From assembly GCA_963825315.1 (NCBI GenBank), contig CAWGST010000002.1, forward strand, positions 868,001 to 932,000: DNA of 64,000 bases, read 5' to 3'. The DNA is from DASRLE01 sp963825315. Its GTDB lineage: Bacteria; Verrucomicrobiota; Verrucomicrobiia; Limisphaerales; Palsa-1400. A program made the position numbers and the translations under genes. Shown here in pieces: positions 43,586 to 52,274 of the stretch (positions within the stretch are counted from its first letter, which is position 1; each line of letters starts with the position of its first letter). The notes under the pieces were generated by a model. That model saw only the letters and a list, made by a program, of their open reading frames with translations. It did not search any database and was not told the origin of the DNA.

Positions 43586-44570
43586 AACTGTAGCCATTCC
43601 GTTGGGCCTGTGGTATAGGCAGTTCATGCGAACTTTATCGTTGGACCTGCGCGAACGGATTTTGGCTTCCTATGACCTTGAAGAGGGGACTCGCGTGGAG
43701 GTCGGCGATCGTTACCGGGTTTCGCTGGGCATGGTCAAGAAGCTCTTGCAACAACGCCGACGGACCGGGGAGATCGGTCCGCGCCACCGTTTCTCCGGGC
43801 GCAAGCCGATGATCCTGGCGGCCCATCAGCGCCAGATGCGGACTCTATTGAATCAGAAGCCCGACCTGACCTTGAAAGAGCTGCGCGCCGGCTTGGAACT
43901 GGACTGTTCTCTGCCCGCCATCCACTACGTTCTGGCGAAGATGGGGCTGACATATAAAAAAAGACACTCCATGCCAGCGAGCAAGACCGTCCGGACATTG
44001 CGCGGGCGCGCCGCGCCTGGCGGCGTCGGCAAGGCGGTTTGGACCCGGCCAAACTGATTTTCCTGGACGAATCGGGTGCCAAAACCAATCTGACCCGCCT
44101 GCGCGGGCGCGCCCTGCGGGGTCAGCGTGTCCACGCCCAATGTCCGCAGGGCCATTGGCAAACCACGACCATGATCGGCGCCATCCGCCTGGACGGTGCC
44201 ACCGCCTGCATGACCATCGAGGGGGCCACCGATACGGAGGTTTTCCGGGTCTATGTCGGCCATGTCTTGTGCCCGACGCTGCGCGCCGGAGATGTGGTCA
44301 TCATGGATAACCTCTCCCCGCATAAAAGTGAGCCGACCCTTTCGCTGATCGCGCAGGCTGGAGCCCAAATCCTCTTCCTTCCAGCCTATTCCCCAGACCT
44401 CAATCCCATCGAGCAAATGTGGAGCAAAGTCAAATCCCACCTGCGTACAGCCGAGGCCCGCACGCAGCCCGCTCTGCTCCAGGCGATTGCTTCAGCTTTG
44501 CAGAGTATCACGCCCCGGGATGCCATGAACTGGTTTGCCTCTTGTGGCTACAGTTTTATTTAAAACGCTC
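43571..44570 (+). mobile_element. IS630-family insertion sequence, 1000 bp
   Basis: Perfect 26-base terminal inverted repeats, beginning GAGCGTTTTAAATAAAACTG, occupy 43571-43596 and 44545-44570. The TA target is duplicated on both sides (43569-43570 and 44571-44572), the hallmark of IS630/Tc1 transposition. The transposase lies inside in two frames. Insertion is within the CDP-alcohol phosphatidyltransferase gene. Related short ends occur in the MITE-like element at 52150-52274. Confidence 0.95.
43626..44563 (+). CDS. IS630 transposase, two frames joined by -1 frameshift
   Basis: Frame one (43626-44057) has the HTH head MRTLSLDLRERILASYDLEE. Frame two gives DDE residues in FLDESGAK, VVIMDNLSPHK and LNPIEQMWSKVK, ending at 44563. 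At A7 (43956-43962, TAT AAA AAA AGA) a -1 slip yields YKKKTLHASEQDRPDIARAR, fully protein-like, joining the two. This A-rich slippery site suggests programmed frameshifting, as known for IS630-like elements, not damage. Confidence 0.9.
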
Positions 44571-44572
44571 TA

Positions 44573-44791
44573 ATGTCCAAGCCATGGCACATGGTCACCC
44601 TTCATATCGGGGCTTGGATCACACTGGGATTAATCTGGTGGGGCGATCACTCAAATCGCTGGTGGGGTTTGACTGTTTTGGACTGGACGTGCCTTCTGGT
44701 CGTCATCGGTTGCACGCAAACAATCTGGATTCGGCTCAGGCGAATCATGCAGGCATTGCAAAACAAAGCTGCACAAAAAACAGATCCTTGA
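44573..44791 (+). pseudogene. CDP-alcohol phosphatidyltransferase, 3' part
   Basis: Seventy-two residues (MSKPWHMVTLHIGAWITLGL then WWGLTVLDWTCLLVVIGCTQ) are the membrane-helical C-terminus of the gene split by the IS630 copy. They begin directly after the duplicated TA, and in-frame joining with 43570 restores the protein. On its own the fragment has an ATG by chance. Confidence 0.82.
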
Positions 44792-44793
44792 CC

Positions 44794-45747
44794 ATGTCGC
44801 CACAAGCTGCATTGCAGAGCGAGATTTTCCTCGCCTACGCCTTGATTATGGCAGGGGTGCTGGTTGTGGCGGGGTTGATGCTGTCGGCCCTGCGATGGGG
44901 ATTCAAAAAGAATGTATTGTCCGTTTGGGCGACGTATCGGAGCTGGCTCCTGATGGCACCCCTCGCATTGGGCAGTGTTTTTGCGGGGCGAGTTCCGGTG
45001 ATTGTTTTTTTCTGCGTTCTGGCGGGGTTTGGTTTCAAGGAATTTGCGCGCGCCACAGGTCTGTATCGCGATTGGTGGATGACCGGGGTGGTTTATCTGG
45101 GCATTATAGCAGTAGGCGTTACATCGCTCGTGCGGCAGCCACAAGGTGATGAACCGGGCGATGGCTGGTATGGATTATTTATCGTGTTGCCGGTGTATGT
45201 GGTCGCCCTGATTTTGCTGATTCCGATTGCGCGTAACATTGTGTCGGGACAATTACAGCGTGTGTCCCTGGCGATTGTGGGATTCATCTACTTCGGTTGG
45301 ATGTTTGGGCATCTGGCGTTTCTCGCCAATGCAACCAATGCTTACGGCTACTTGCTTTACATTCTGTTCGCCACCGAGATTAATGACGTGGCGGCCTTCA
45401 CCTTTGGAAAATTGTTCGGCAAACATCCGCTTCGCAGCAACATCAGCCCGAAGAAGACCTGGGAAGGCGCGATCGGGGCTTTGGCTGTTTCCATGATTCT
45501 TCCATGGGCGCTTCGTTTCTCATTTCCGCAATTTGGAGCAACGCAACTGATATTGGCCGGCCTGATTGTCGGCGTGGGCGGGCAGCTTGGCAACCTTGCC
45601 ATCAGCGTCGTCAAACGCGACATAGGCATCAAGGACATGGGGGCGGGGATTCCCGGTCACGGCGGCATTCTCGACCGGATTGACAGTTTGATCTATGTCG
45701 CGCCATTGTTCTTTCATATGGCGGGCTATTTCTACGGACTGCGATGA
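44794..45747 (+). CDS. cdsA: Phosphatidate cytidylyltransferase
   Basis: A 317-residue protein with about eight hydrophobic segments. The CDP-diglyceride synthase signature is complete at the end: SVVKRDIGIKDMGAGIPGHG then GILDRIDSLI. It makes CDP-diacylglycerol from phosphatidate and CTP, supplying the upstream phosphatidyltransferase. ATG 44794 lies two bases after the preceding stop. The longer open frame back to 44419 runs through the IS and is rejected. It overlaps plsC by ATGA. Confidence 0.95.
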   Translation: MSPQAALQSEIFLAYALIMAGVLVVAGLMLSALRWGFKKNVLSVWATYRSWLLMAPLALGSVFAGRVPVIVFFCVLAGFGFKEFARATGLYRDWWMTGVVYLGIIAVGVTSLVRQPQGDEPGDGWYGLFIVLPVYVVALILLIPIARNIVSGQLQRVSLAIVGFIYFGWMFGHLAFLANATNAYGYLLYILFATEINDVAAFTFGKLFGKHPLRSNISPKKTWEGAIGALAVSMILPWALRFSFPQFGATQLILAGLIVGVGGQLGNLAISVVKRDIGIKDMGAGIPGHGGILDRIDSLIYVAPLFFHMAGYFYGLR

Positions 45748-46463
45748 ACTCGTGGAATTACGAACCGGCCGCCGACCTGGACCAGCCAACCATGGAACGA
45801 TTGCGGCGATTTCCGCGCAAGCCGGATATGATCGTTTACGGATTACGTTCAGCGTTCGCGCTGGTTTTGCGAAGCTGGCTCAAATTGTATCATCGTCTCG
45901 AAATCACGGGCCGTGAACATCTGCCCAAAGAAGGCTCGTTTATCATGGCGGCAAACCACGCCAGCCACCTTGATACGCTATGTTTGCTGGCCGCGCTGCC
46001 GTTGCGCAAATTGCATCGCGCTTTTCCGGCAGCAGCGCAGGATTATTTTTTTGTCAGCGTTCCGCGGCTGGCAATGGCCGCCATCGTGGTCAACGCCCTG
46101 CCCTTTGGCCGCCGGACAAACATCCGGCACAGCCTCGAACTTTGCGGACAATTGCTCACCAATCCAGGAAACATTCTCATTCTTTTTCCAGAGGGGACGC
46201 GCACAGCCACCGGACAAATCGGCGAGTTCAAGCCGGGGATCGGCCTGCTGGTTGCCGGCACGAACACACCCGTCGTCCCCTGTCATCTGCACGGTGCGTT
46301 TGCGGCATGGCCCAAAGGCCAACTCTGGCCGCGCCCGCGCAAGCTGCGGTTGCAAATCGGCACGCCACGAGCCTATGCCTCTCTCCCGCCTGGAAAAGAA
46401 TCGTCCGAAAAAATCGGGCATGATCTGCACCGGGCCGTATGCGATTTGGCCGCGCCAATTTAA
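45744..46463 (+). CDS. plsC: 1-acyl-glycerol-phosphate acyltransferase (PlsC-like)
   Basis: A 239-residue protein. The acyltransferase motifs NHASHLD (HX4D), FPEGTRT and the PVVPCHL segment are present, in the usual order. It transfers an acyl group to lysophosphatidate, producing phosphatidate for CdsA. ATG 45744 overlaps the cdsA stop. It lies in the same lipid operon. Confidence 0.92.
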   Translation: MNSWNYEPAADLDQPTMERLRRFPRKPDMIVYGLRSAFALVLRSWLKLYHRLEITGREHLPKEGSFIMAANHASHLDTLCLLAALPLRKLHRAFPAAAQDYFFVSVPRLAMAAIVVNALPFGRRTNIRHSLELCGQLLTNPGNILILFPEGTRTATGQIGEFKPGIGLLVAGTNTPVVPCHLHGAFAAWPKGQLWPRPRKLRLQIGTPRAYASLPPGKESSEKIGHDLHRAVCDLAAPI

Positions 46464-46525
46464 TCAATGTTCATTAAAAAAATTTCAATTCACACGTCGG
46501 GGCCAAAACGTGTCAATTTGACTTT

Positions 46526-48259
46526 ATGCAAACAAAAACGCAAATCTTGAAGAGTTGGGATGGGACGGAACTTTTTTATCGCACATGGCTTCCCGCCAAA
46601 CCGACAGACAAAGCGCTTTTGCTGTTCCATCGCGGCCACGAACATTCGGCCCGCTGGCAGGAAACGGTGGAAGCCCTCGACCTCGAAGATGTCGCGGTCT
46701 TCGCATGGGACGCGCGCGGTCACGGCCATTCGCCAGGCGAACGCGGTTCGGCGGAAAACCTCGGCGTTGTCATCCGCGATGTCGAAGCGTTCGCGCAGCA
46801 TGTTTCAAAACATCACCAGATCCCGGTTGAAAATATGGTCGTCATGGCCCACAGCGTTGGCGCCGTCACCGTGGCCGCATGGGTGCATGATTACGCGCCG
46901 CCGATTCGCGGACTGATTCTTGCCGTGCCGGCTTTTCGTGTGAAACTTTATATGCCGTTTGCCGTGCCGTTGTTGCGCTTGAAACAAAAGCTTTTCGGCC
47001 ACGGTTACGTCAAAAGCTATGTGAAGTCAAAAATGCTCACGCATGACGAGGAACAGGCCGCCAGGTATCAAGCCGACCCGATGATTTTCCGTCAGATTGC
47101 CGTCAACATACTGCTCGACCTTTACGACACATCCACGCGATTGATGGCGGACGCGGGCGCCATCACGGTGCCGACATTAATGCTCACGGCGGGAGCGGAC
47201 TGGGTCGTGAAAGCTTCCGCACAAGAAAAGTTTTTTGACCGCCTGTCGTCGCCGCTGAAAGGGATGGAAATGCTGCCCGGCTTCTTCCATGCCGTCTTCC
47301 ACGAGAAGAACCGGAAGCTTGTTGTCTCCAAAGCGCGTGAATTCATCGATGACTGTTTCGCGCATCCGCCACGGCGTGTCTCACTTCTTGATGCTGATAA
47401 AAGCGGTTTCACGAAGGACGAATTCGACCGGCTGTGTGGACCCGGCAATCCAATGTTCGCATTGATACGCGGCGCGATGAAGACAGCCGGGCGGTTGAGC
47501 GAAGGAATTCAATTGGGTTGGGAGTCCGGCTTCGATTCCGGCCGCACGTTGGATTACGTTTATGAGAACCAGCCACGAGGCGTGACGCCGATTGGCCGCG
47601 CCATTGATCGCGGCTATCTGGAGAGCATGGGCTGGCGCGGCATCCGTGCGCGCAAAGCAAACCTTCAAAATATCCTGCGCGCGGCCATCGAAAGCATCCA
47701 CGCCGAAGGCAAACCGGTGCGGCTGCTCGACATTGCATCCGGACCCGGGCGTTACAATCTGGAGACAATCCGCGATTTGAAACACATTCCCATCACCGCC
47801 TTGTTGCGCGACTACAAACCGGAAAACGTCGAAGCCGCCCGTCGCCTAGCCGATGAACTCGGCTTGAAAAATGTCACGACGAGGAGAGGCGACGCCTTTG
47901 ACCGCGCTTCCCTTGCGTCCATCGTACCGAAGCCCACTGTCGCAATTGTTTCGGGCCTGTATGAGTTGTTTCCTTGCAATGAGCCGGTGATGAATTCGCT
48001 GCGCGGTTTGGCCGACGCGATGGAACCGGGTGGTTATCTTGTTTACACCAACCAACCGTGGCATCCGCAAGTCGAATTCATCGCGCGCGTGCTGACCAAT
48101 CGCGAGGGCAAACCGTGGATTATGCGCCGCCGCACGCAGGCGGAGATGGATGAATTAGTTCGCGCCGCCGGCTTTGAAAAACTGCGGCAGGAAATTGACC
48201 AGTGGGGAATCTTTTCCGGTTCTTCCGGAAAGTTGGAGTCTGGGATGAGGATTTTGTAG
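46526..48259 (+). CDS. Alpha/beta-hydrolase fused to class I methyltransferase, 3' end replaced by ISL3
   Basis: A 577-residue protein. Residues 1-310 are a monoacylglycerol-lipase-like alpha/beta hydrolase (LFHRGHEHSARW, nucleophile AHSVGA, Asp in AGADW, His in FFHAVFHE). Residues 340-565 are a SAM-dependent methyltransferase (LLDIASGPGRYN). The last residues after WGIFS come from the ISL3 element. Removing the IS and one 8-bp repeat restores GIFSVSLARRRQS and a stop at 49513-49515 overlapping the next start. Substrate probably lipid-related. Confidence 0.88.
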   Translation: MQTKTQILKSWDGTELFYRTWLPAKPTDKALLLFHRGHEHSARWQETVEALDLEDVAVFAWDARGHGHSPGERGSAENLGVVIRDVEAFAQHVSKHHQIPVENMVVMAHSVGAVTVAAWVHDYAPPIRGLILAVPAFRVKLYMPFAVPLLRLKQKLFGHGYVKSYVKSKMLTHDEEQAARYQADPMIFRQIAVNILLDLYDTSTRLMADAGAITVPTLMLTAGADWVVKASAQEKFFDRLSSPLKGMEMLPGFFHAVFHEKNRKLVVSKAREFIDDCFAHPPRRVSLLDADKSGFTKDEFDRLCGPGNPMFALIRGAMKTAGRLSEGIQLGWESGFDSGRTLDYVYENQPRGVTPIGRAIDRGYLESMGWRGIRARKANLQNILRAAIESIHAEGKPVRLLDIASGPGRYNLETIRDLKHIPITALLRDYKPENVEAARRLADELGLKNVTTRRGDAFDRASLASIVPKPTVAIVSGLYELFPCNEPVMNSLRGLADAMEPGGYLVYTNQPWHPQVEFIARVLTNREGKPWIMRRRTQAEMDELVRAAGFEKLRQEIDQWGIFSGSSGKLESGMRIL

Positions 48260-48267
48260 CATAGGGC

Positions 48268-48591
48268 ATGAGTCAAAGCTTGTTGTATCATGCGTTTGGG
48301 GTTCGAGAGGGCTACGATTACGTGAAGACATTGTATGAGGACGGTTGTATCCGCTTCGTGCTGGAACCGCGGAAAGAGTTGTTGGTTTGCCCGGATTGCC
48401 ACAGCAAGGAGGTCAGTCGCAAGGGGCGGCGCTTCCGGGAGTTGCAAACGGTGCCTATTGGGCTCAAACCGGTGTTCTTGGTGACTGAGGTGCCCAAGTG
48501 TCAGTGCCGGGATTGCGGAAAGACCTTCGAGGTCTCCCCCCTTTGCCCCGGCCTACGTGAGCTACACCCACCGGATGAAAGCCTTCATTGA
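48268..48591 (+). CDS. ISL3 transposase, N-terminal part
   Basis: A 107-residue frame with the ISL3 zinc ribbon: LLVCPDCHSKEVSRKGRRFR and KCQCRDCGKTFEVSP. After that it runs out of frame. A C6 run at 48536-48541 would be C5 in an intact copy, which would read SPFAPAYVSYTHRM into the second frame. Confidence 0.85.
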   Translation: MSQSLLYHAFGVREGYDYVKTLYEDGCIRFVLEPRKELLVCPDCHSKEVSRKGRRFRELQTVPIGLKPVFLVTEVPKCQCRDCGKTFEVSPLCPGLRELHPPDESLH

Positions 48592-49474
48592 AGATCTCTA
48601 CGGAGTGATGACCGTGAGCGATCTGGCGGCCATCACCGCGCTGGGCTGGGATACAGTCAAGAATATCGTCAAGGCCAAGCTGGAGCGCCGGGATGGGCAT
48701 CCCCGGCTCAAGGGCCTGCGGTATTTGTCCATCGACGAGATTTACGTCGGGCGCTCCAGGAAATTCTACACGCTGGTCATCGACCTGGAGAGCGGTCGGA
48801 TCGTCTGGGTAGCGCCGGGCAAGGGGGCCGACGCGCTGCGCAGGTTCTGGCGGGCCTTGCGCCTGAGCAAAGCCAGGATCAAGGGAGTGGCCATGGATAT
48901 GAGCGCCGCCTACTGGGCGGCGGTGCTGGACCAGTTGCCCAATGCGGCCATCGTCTTTGACCGGTTCCACCTCACCAAGCTGATGAACGAGAAAATCGAT
49001 GACCTGCGCCGGCAGATGGTCTCCGAAGCCAGCGGGCTGATGAAGAAAACGGTCAAGGGCTTGCGCTACTTGCTGTTGATGCGCCGCGAAAACGTGGACC
49101 AGGACAAGCTGCCCCGCCTGGACGAGGCGCTCAAACACAACGAGCCTCTGCTGACCGCCTACCTGCTCAAAGAAGCCCTGATCCTGCTCTGGGAGCAATC
49201 TTCCTACGCGCGCATGAGGTCCTTTTTCCGGCAATGGTGCGATTGGGCCCTGGACTCGGGCATCCGGCAGATGATGCAAATGGCCAAGAGTCTTCTCCTT
49301 CATAGAAGCGGGATACTTTCTTGGTGGAAACACCGGATCAACAACGGCCGCATGGAGGGCATCAACAATAAGGTTAAAACACTCCTGCGCCAAACCTACG
49401 GTCTGCGCGACGAACGCTACTTCGTTCTTAGACTCTTCGGCCTTCATCATTCCAGACACGAACTTCTCGGATGA
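48557..49474 (+). CDS. ISL3 transposase, C-terminal part
   Basis: A 305-residue frame with the ISL3 DDE domain: YLSIDEIYVGRSRKFYTLVI, VAMDMSAAYWAAVLDQLPNA, IVFDRFHLTKLMNEKIDDLR, and NGRMEGINNKVKTLLRQTYG near the end. It is the continuation of 48268-48591, frameshifted by one extra C. Together they would give about 400 residues, the usual length. Confidence 0.9.
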   Translation: MSYTHRMKAFIEDLYGVMTVSDLAAITALGWDTVKNIVKAKLERRDGHPRLKGLRYLSIDEIYVGRSRKFYTLVIDLESGRIVWVAPGKGADALRRFWRALRLSKARIKGVAMDMSAAYWAAVLDQLPNAAIVFDRFHLTKLMNEKIDDLRRQMVSEASGLMKKTVKGLRYLLLMRRENVDQDKLPRLDEALKHNEPLLTAYLLKEALILLWEQSSYARMRSFFRQWCDWALDSGIRQMMQMAKSLLLHRSGILSWWKHRINNGRMEGINNKVKTLLRQTYGLRDERYFVLRLFGLHHSRHELLG

Positions 49475-49511
49475 ACCTCTTTTCCGTGTCCCTCGCGCGC
49501 CGAAGGCAATC

Positions 49512-50819
49512 GTGAGCCAGCCATCAAGAGTTTCCGCCGCGGCGAACGCCGCCGCCTTGTCGCTGCTGTTCATCGTCGTCTATGGTGGTTGCAGTTGGAT
49601 CACGGCTCATCGCTCTGACGTTGGAACCTGGTATTACGCATGGGAGCGAATCATCCCGTTTGTGCCGCTAATGATTGTTCCCTATATGTCCATTGACTTG
49701 TTCTTTGTCAGCGGACCTTTCCTGTGTCAAAGTCGGAATGAGTTGCGCGTGCTGGCGCAACGCATCACGTTTGCCATTTTCGTTGCGGGCGCTTTCTTCC
49801 TTCTCATGCCGCTGCATCTCGCCGTCGCGCGTCCGCCAGCCAGCGGTTGGATGGGCGCAATCTTCCGTTTTCTCCATGCCTTCGATCAGCGGTATAATTT
49901 GGTTCCTTCGCTGCATATCGCGCTGCGAACCATTCTGGCGGCTCTTTATGCGCGACACTCCAAAGGAATCATCCGCCTGGCCTCACACGTCTGGTTCAGT
50001 CTCATTGGCCTTTCAACGCTGCTGACGTACCAGCATCATTTCGTGGATGTGGTCGGCGGGTTTATTCTCGCCACAATTTGCTTTTATCTCTTCCGGGAAG
50101 GAAACATACGGTTGCCTGTGCTGCCGAATTATCGTGTGGGCCTTTATTATGCGGCGGGAGTTTTGGTCACGGTGGGTGTGGCGCTGGCAGGCAGGCCATG
50201 GATGGGGATTCTTCTTTGGCCTGCTCTCGCCTTCGCCCTCATCGCTGCAGCCTACTGGGGACTTGGACCGTCCATCTATCGCAAGACCAACGGTCGGCTG
50301 CCCTTGAGCGCGCACCTCTTATTCGCGCCATGCCTGGCAGGTCAACACCTGTCCTTGCTCTATTACCGGCGGCAATGTGCAGCCTGGAATCAAATCACCC
50401 CGCAGGTTTGGGTCAGCGCACGCCTGAACCGGCGCGAAGCCGCCAAAATTCGGCAGGAATGTGTGACCGCTGTGCTGGACCTGACAGCGGAATTTTCTGA
50501 AACGGCAACGCTCCGCGCCCTGGACTATTGCAACATCCCTATTCTCGATCTTACCGCGCCGAACACGGAACAATTGCGTGAAGCTGTTGAATTCATCTCA
50601 CGACACGCAGAACATGGCATTGTTTGTGTTCACTGCAAAGTGGGATATTCGCGCAGTGCAGCCGTTGTGGGCGCATACCTTCTTGCGTCAGGACAGGCCA
50701 GCACAGTTGAACAAGCAGTCGCAATTCTTCGTAACGGCAAACCGACAATTGTAATCCGGCCAGAAGCTCTTGCTGCACTCAACGGGTTCCGATTCACACA
50801 GCAAAGTGCTAAAATATAA
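49512..50819 (+). CDS. PAP2-like phosphatase fused to dual-specificity phosphatase
   Basis: A 435-residue membrane protein from GTG 49512, whose start overlapped the pre-insertion stop of the upstream gene. The N-terminal ~220 residues carry membrane helices and PAP2 residues (VPSLHIAL and HHFVDVVGG). A C-terminal phosphatase has HCKVGYSRSAA, the CX5R loop, with TAEFSETATL upstream. PAP2 enzymes dephosphorylate lipid phosphates, and the second domain likely hydrolyses phosphoprotein or phospholipid phosphate. It is the last gene of the lipid cluster. Confidence 0.88.
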   Translation: MSQPSRVSAAANAAALSLLFIVVYGGCSWITAHRSDVGTWYYAWERIIPFVPLMIVPYMSIDLFFVSGPFLCQSRNELRVLAQRITFAIFVAGAFFLLMPLHLAVARPPASGWMGAIFRFLHAFDQRYNLVPSLHIALRTILAALYARHSKGIIRLASHVWFSLIGLSTLLTYQHHFVDVVGGFILATICFYLFREGNIRLPVLPNYRVGLYYAAGVLVTVGVALAGRPWMGILLWPALAFALIAAAYWGLGPSIYRKTNGRLPLSAHLLFAPCLAGQHLSLLYYRRQCAAWNQITPQVWVSARLNRREAAKIRQECVTAVLDLTAEFSETATLRALDYCNIPILDLTAPNTEQLREAVEFISRHAEHGIVCVHCKVGYSRSAAVVGAYLLASGQASTVEQAVAILRNGKPTIVIRPEALAALNGFRFTQQSAKI

Positions 50820-51010
50820 ACGGATCCAGATAATCGCACATTTTTATTTCCGTCCGCCTCCGCTGCGCTTTGGCGCGACAAGTGACTGGATCGAGATGGG
50901 GTTCGACGGAGTCTCACCCTACCGGCCTTCGATTGGAATACTCGATTCAGGGGTTCGACGCCCGCCATTGCAAAAATAGCCGGGCTAACCACGATCTCGA
51001 AGGAAAAGAG

Positions 51011-51051
51011 GATTTTGGCGAGACGCCAAAATCGACCGGCGGGACGCCGGT
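51011..51051. repeat. Twin short hairpins, REP-like
   Basis: GATTTTGGCG-AGA-CGCCAAAATC (51011-51033) is followed at once by ACCGGCG-GGA-CGCCGGT (51035-51051). Two tight perfect hairpins in tandem in a gap of about 300 bases, with the GGGACGCCGG flavour, look like dispersed REP elements. A decayed RAYT transposase of the kind that mobilises these is at 42948. Confidence 0.65.
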
Positions 51052-51117
51052 TCCACCGGGATTTGCACTCTGCTTTAAACTTGGCGCGGGGGTTGGGTTT
51101 GTGTCTAAAATGGATTG

Positions 51118-52122
51118 ATGAATTGTTTCGTTACTGGGGCTTCGGGGTTTATTGGCGCTAATCTGACGCATGAATTGGTTGCGCGGGGGCATCGGGTCAG
51201 GGCACTGGTGCGGCCGGGCGCGGATTTGCGCGGGCTTTCCGGGGCCTCTTGCGAGCAAGTGCATGGGGATGTCTCGGATCGCGGGTGGTTGGAGAAGGCC
51301 ATGCGGGGATGCGAGTGGTGTTTTCATGCGGCCGCCAGTTATCATCTGTGGCTGCGCGATTATAAACCGATGTACGCGGCGAATGTCGAGGGGACGCGGC
51401 ATGTGATCGAAGCGGCGGGGGCGGCGGGTTGCCGGCGCATTGTTTATACCAGCACGGTGGGGTGCATCGCCCTGCCGCGCGAACAGGACGGGAAAATTGT
51501 GCCGACGGATGAGGCGTCGCCGGTCAGCGGGGCGCAAATGAGCAACCATTACAAGCGGTCAAAATGGCAGGCGGAAGTTGTCGCCCGCGAACTGGCCGCC
51601 AAGGGGTTGCCCGTGGTGATTGTGAATCCGAGCGCGCCCATCGGGCCGCGGGATGTGAAGCCGACGCCGACCGGCCAGATCATTGTGGATTTTTTGAACC
51701 GGCGGATGCCGGCTTACCTGGACACGGGATTGAACTGGGTGCATGTGCGGGATGTGGCGGCGGGGGAGATTCTGGCGGCGGAGAAGGGACGCGTGGGGGA
51801 GCGTTATATTCTGGGCCATGCCGGGGGTAATTGGACCATGCGCGAAACGCTGGCTGTCCTGGAGGAATTGAGCGGAGTGTCCGCGCCGAACCTGCGTGTG
51901 CCTTATTTTGTGGCACTGACGGCGGCGTATGTCAACGAAGTGGCGTCGGCAATTTCAGGCAAACCGCCCAAGGCCCCTTTGGCGGGGGTGCGCATGGCAA
52001 AATACAAGATGTTTTTCAACCCGGCCAAGGCCATCAGGGAATTGGGCCTGCCCCAAACGCCGCCGCGCCAGGCCTTCGCGGATGCCATCGAATGGTTCAA
52101 AGAAAACGGCTATGTCCACTGA
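51118..52122 (+). CDS. hpnA: Hopanoid-associated sugar epimerase HpnA
   Basis: A 334-residue protein. The Rossmann NAD site TGASGFIGANLT, the YKRSK catalytic block (NHYKRSKW), and HpnA-specific patches VNPSAPIGPRDVKPTPTG and DTGLNWVHVRDVAAGEILA are seen. It belongs to the NAD-dependent epimerase family tied to hopanoid biosynthesis. ATG 51118 is preferred to TTG 51115. No other hpn gene is in the window, so its role in hopanoids is by family only. Confidence 0.9.
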   Translation: MNCFVTGASGFIGANLTHELVARGHRVRALVRPGADLRGLSGASCEQVHGDVSDRGWLEKAMRGCEWCFHAAASYHLWLRDYKPMYAANVEGTRHVIEAAGAAGCRRIVYTSTVGCIALPREQDGKIVPTDEASPVSGAQMSNHYKRSKWQAEVVARELAAKGLPVVIVNPSAPIGPRDVKPTPTGQIIVDFLNRRMPAYLDTGLNWVHVRDVAAGEILAAEKGRVGERYILGHAGGNWTMRETLAVLEELSGVSAPNLRVPYFVALTAAYVNEVASAISGKPPKAPLAGVRMAKYKMFFNPAKAIRELGLPQTPPRQAFADAIEWFKENGYVH

Positions 52123-52149
52123 TGGAAAATGACGAATGACGAAATCCTA

Positions 52150-52274
52150 GAGCGGTTCAAGAAATGGTGTAGCCGAAACGAGGGTGGTGGGGCGCGCACT
52201 CCGTGCGCGCCGCGGCGGGCAGCGGAGTGCCCGCCCTACCATGTAATGCGGCTACAGTATTTGTGGAAACGCTC
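52150..52274. mobile_element. MITE-like element related to IS630 ends
   Basis: The 125-base stretch starts GAGCGGTTCAAGAAATGG and ends with the complement of GAGCGTTTCCACAAATACTG; both ends then read TGTAGCCG. TA flanks it on both sides (52148-52149, 52275-52276). The GAGCG...TGTAGCC ends match the 26-bp repeats of the IS630 copy at 43571-44570. No gene is inside, only GC-rich inverted repeats. It is likely mobilised in trans. Confidence 0.75.

Larger units (their letters stand above)
48218..49477 (+). mobile_element. ISL3-family insertion sequence, 1260 bp
   Basis: Imperfect terminal repeats GGTTCTTCCGGAAAGTT (from 48218) and the complement of the right end, GGTTCATCCGAGAAGTT (to 49477), match at 13 or more of 17 positions. 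The 8-bp target TCTTTTCC is duplicated at 48210-48217 and 49478-49485, as expected for ISL3. The element interrupts the last codons of the hydrolase-methyltransferase gene. Confidence 0.93.

Noticed and set aside
44419..44793. Long upstream extension of cdsA in the same frame
   Set aside because: It crosses the IS630 end and the phosphatidyltransferase tail in a wrong frame. ATG 44794 begins directly at the normal CdsA N-terminus.
48464..49573. A 369-residue minus-strand frame
   Set aside because: Antisense to the ISL3 transposase, which has a recognisable DDE domain. The frame is rich in His/Gln/Pro with no motif.
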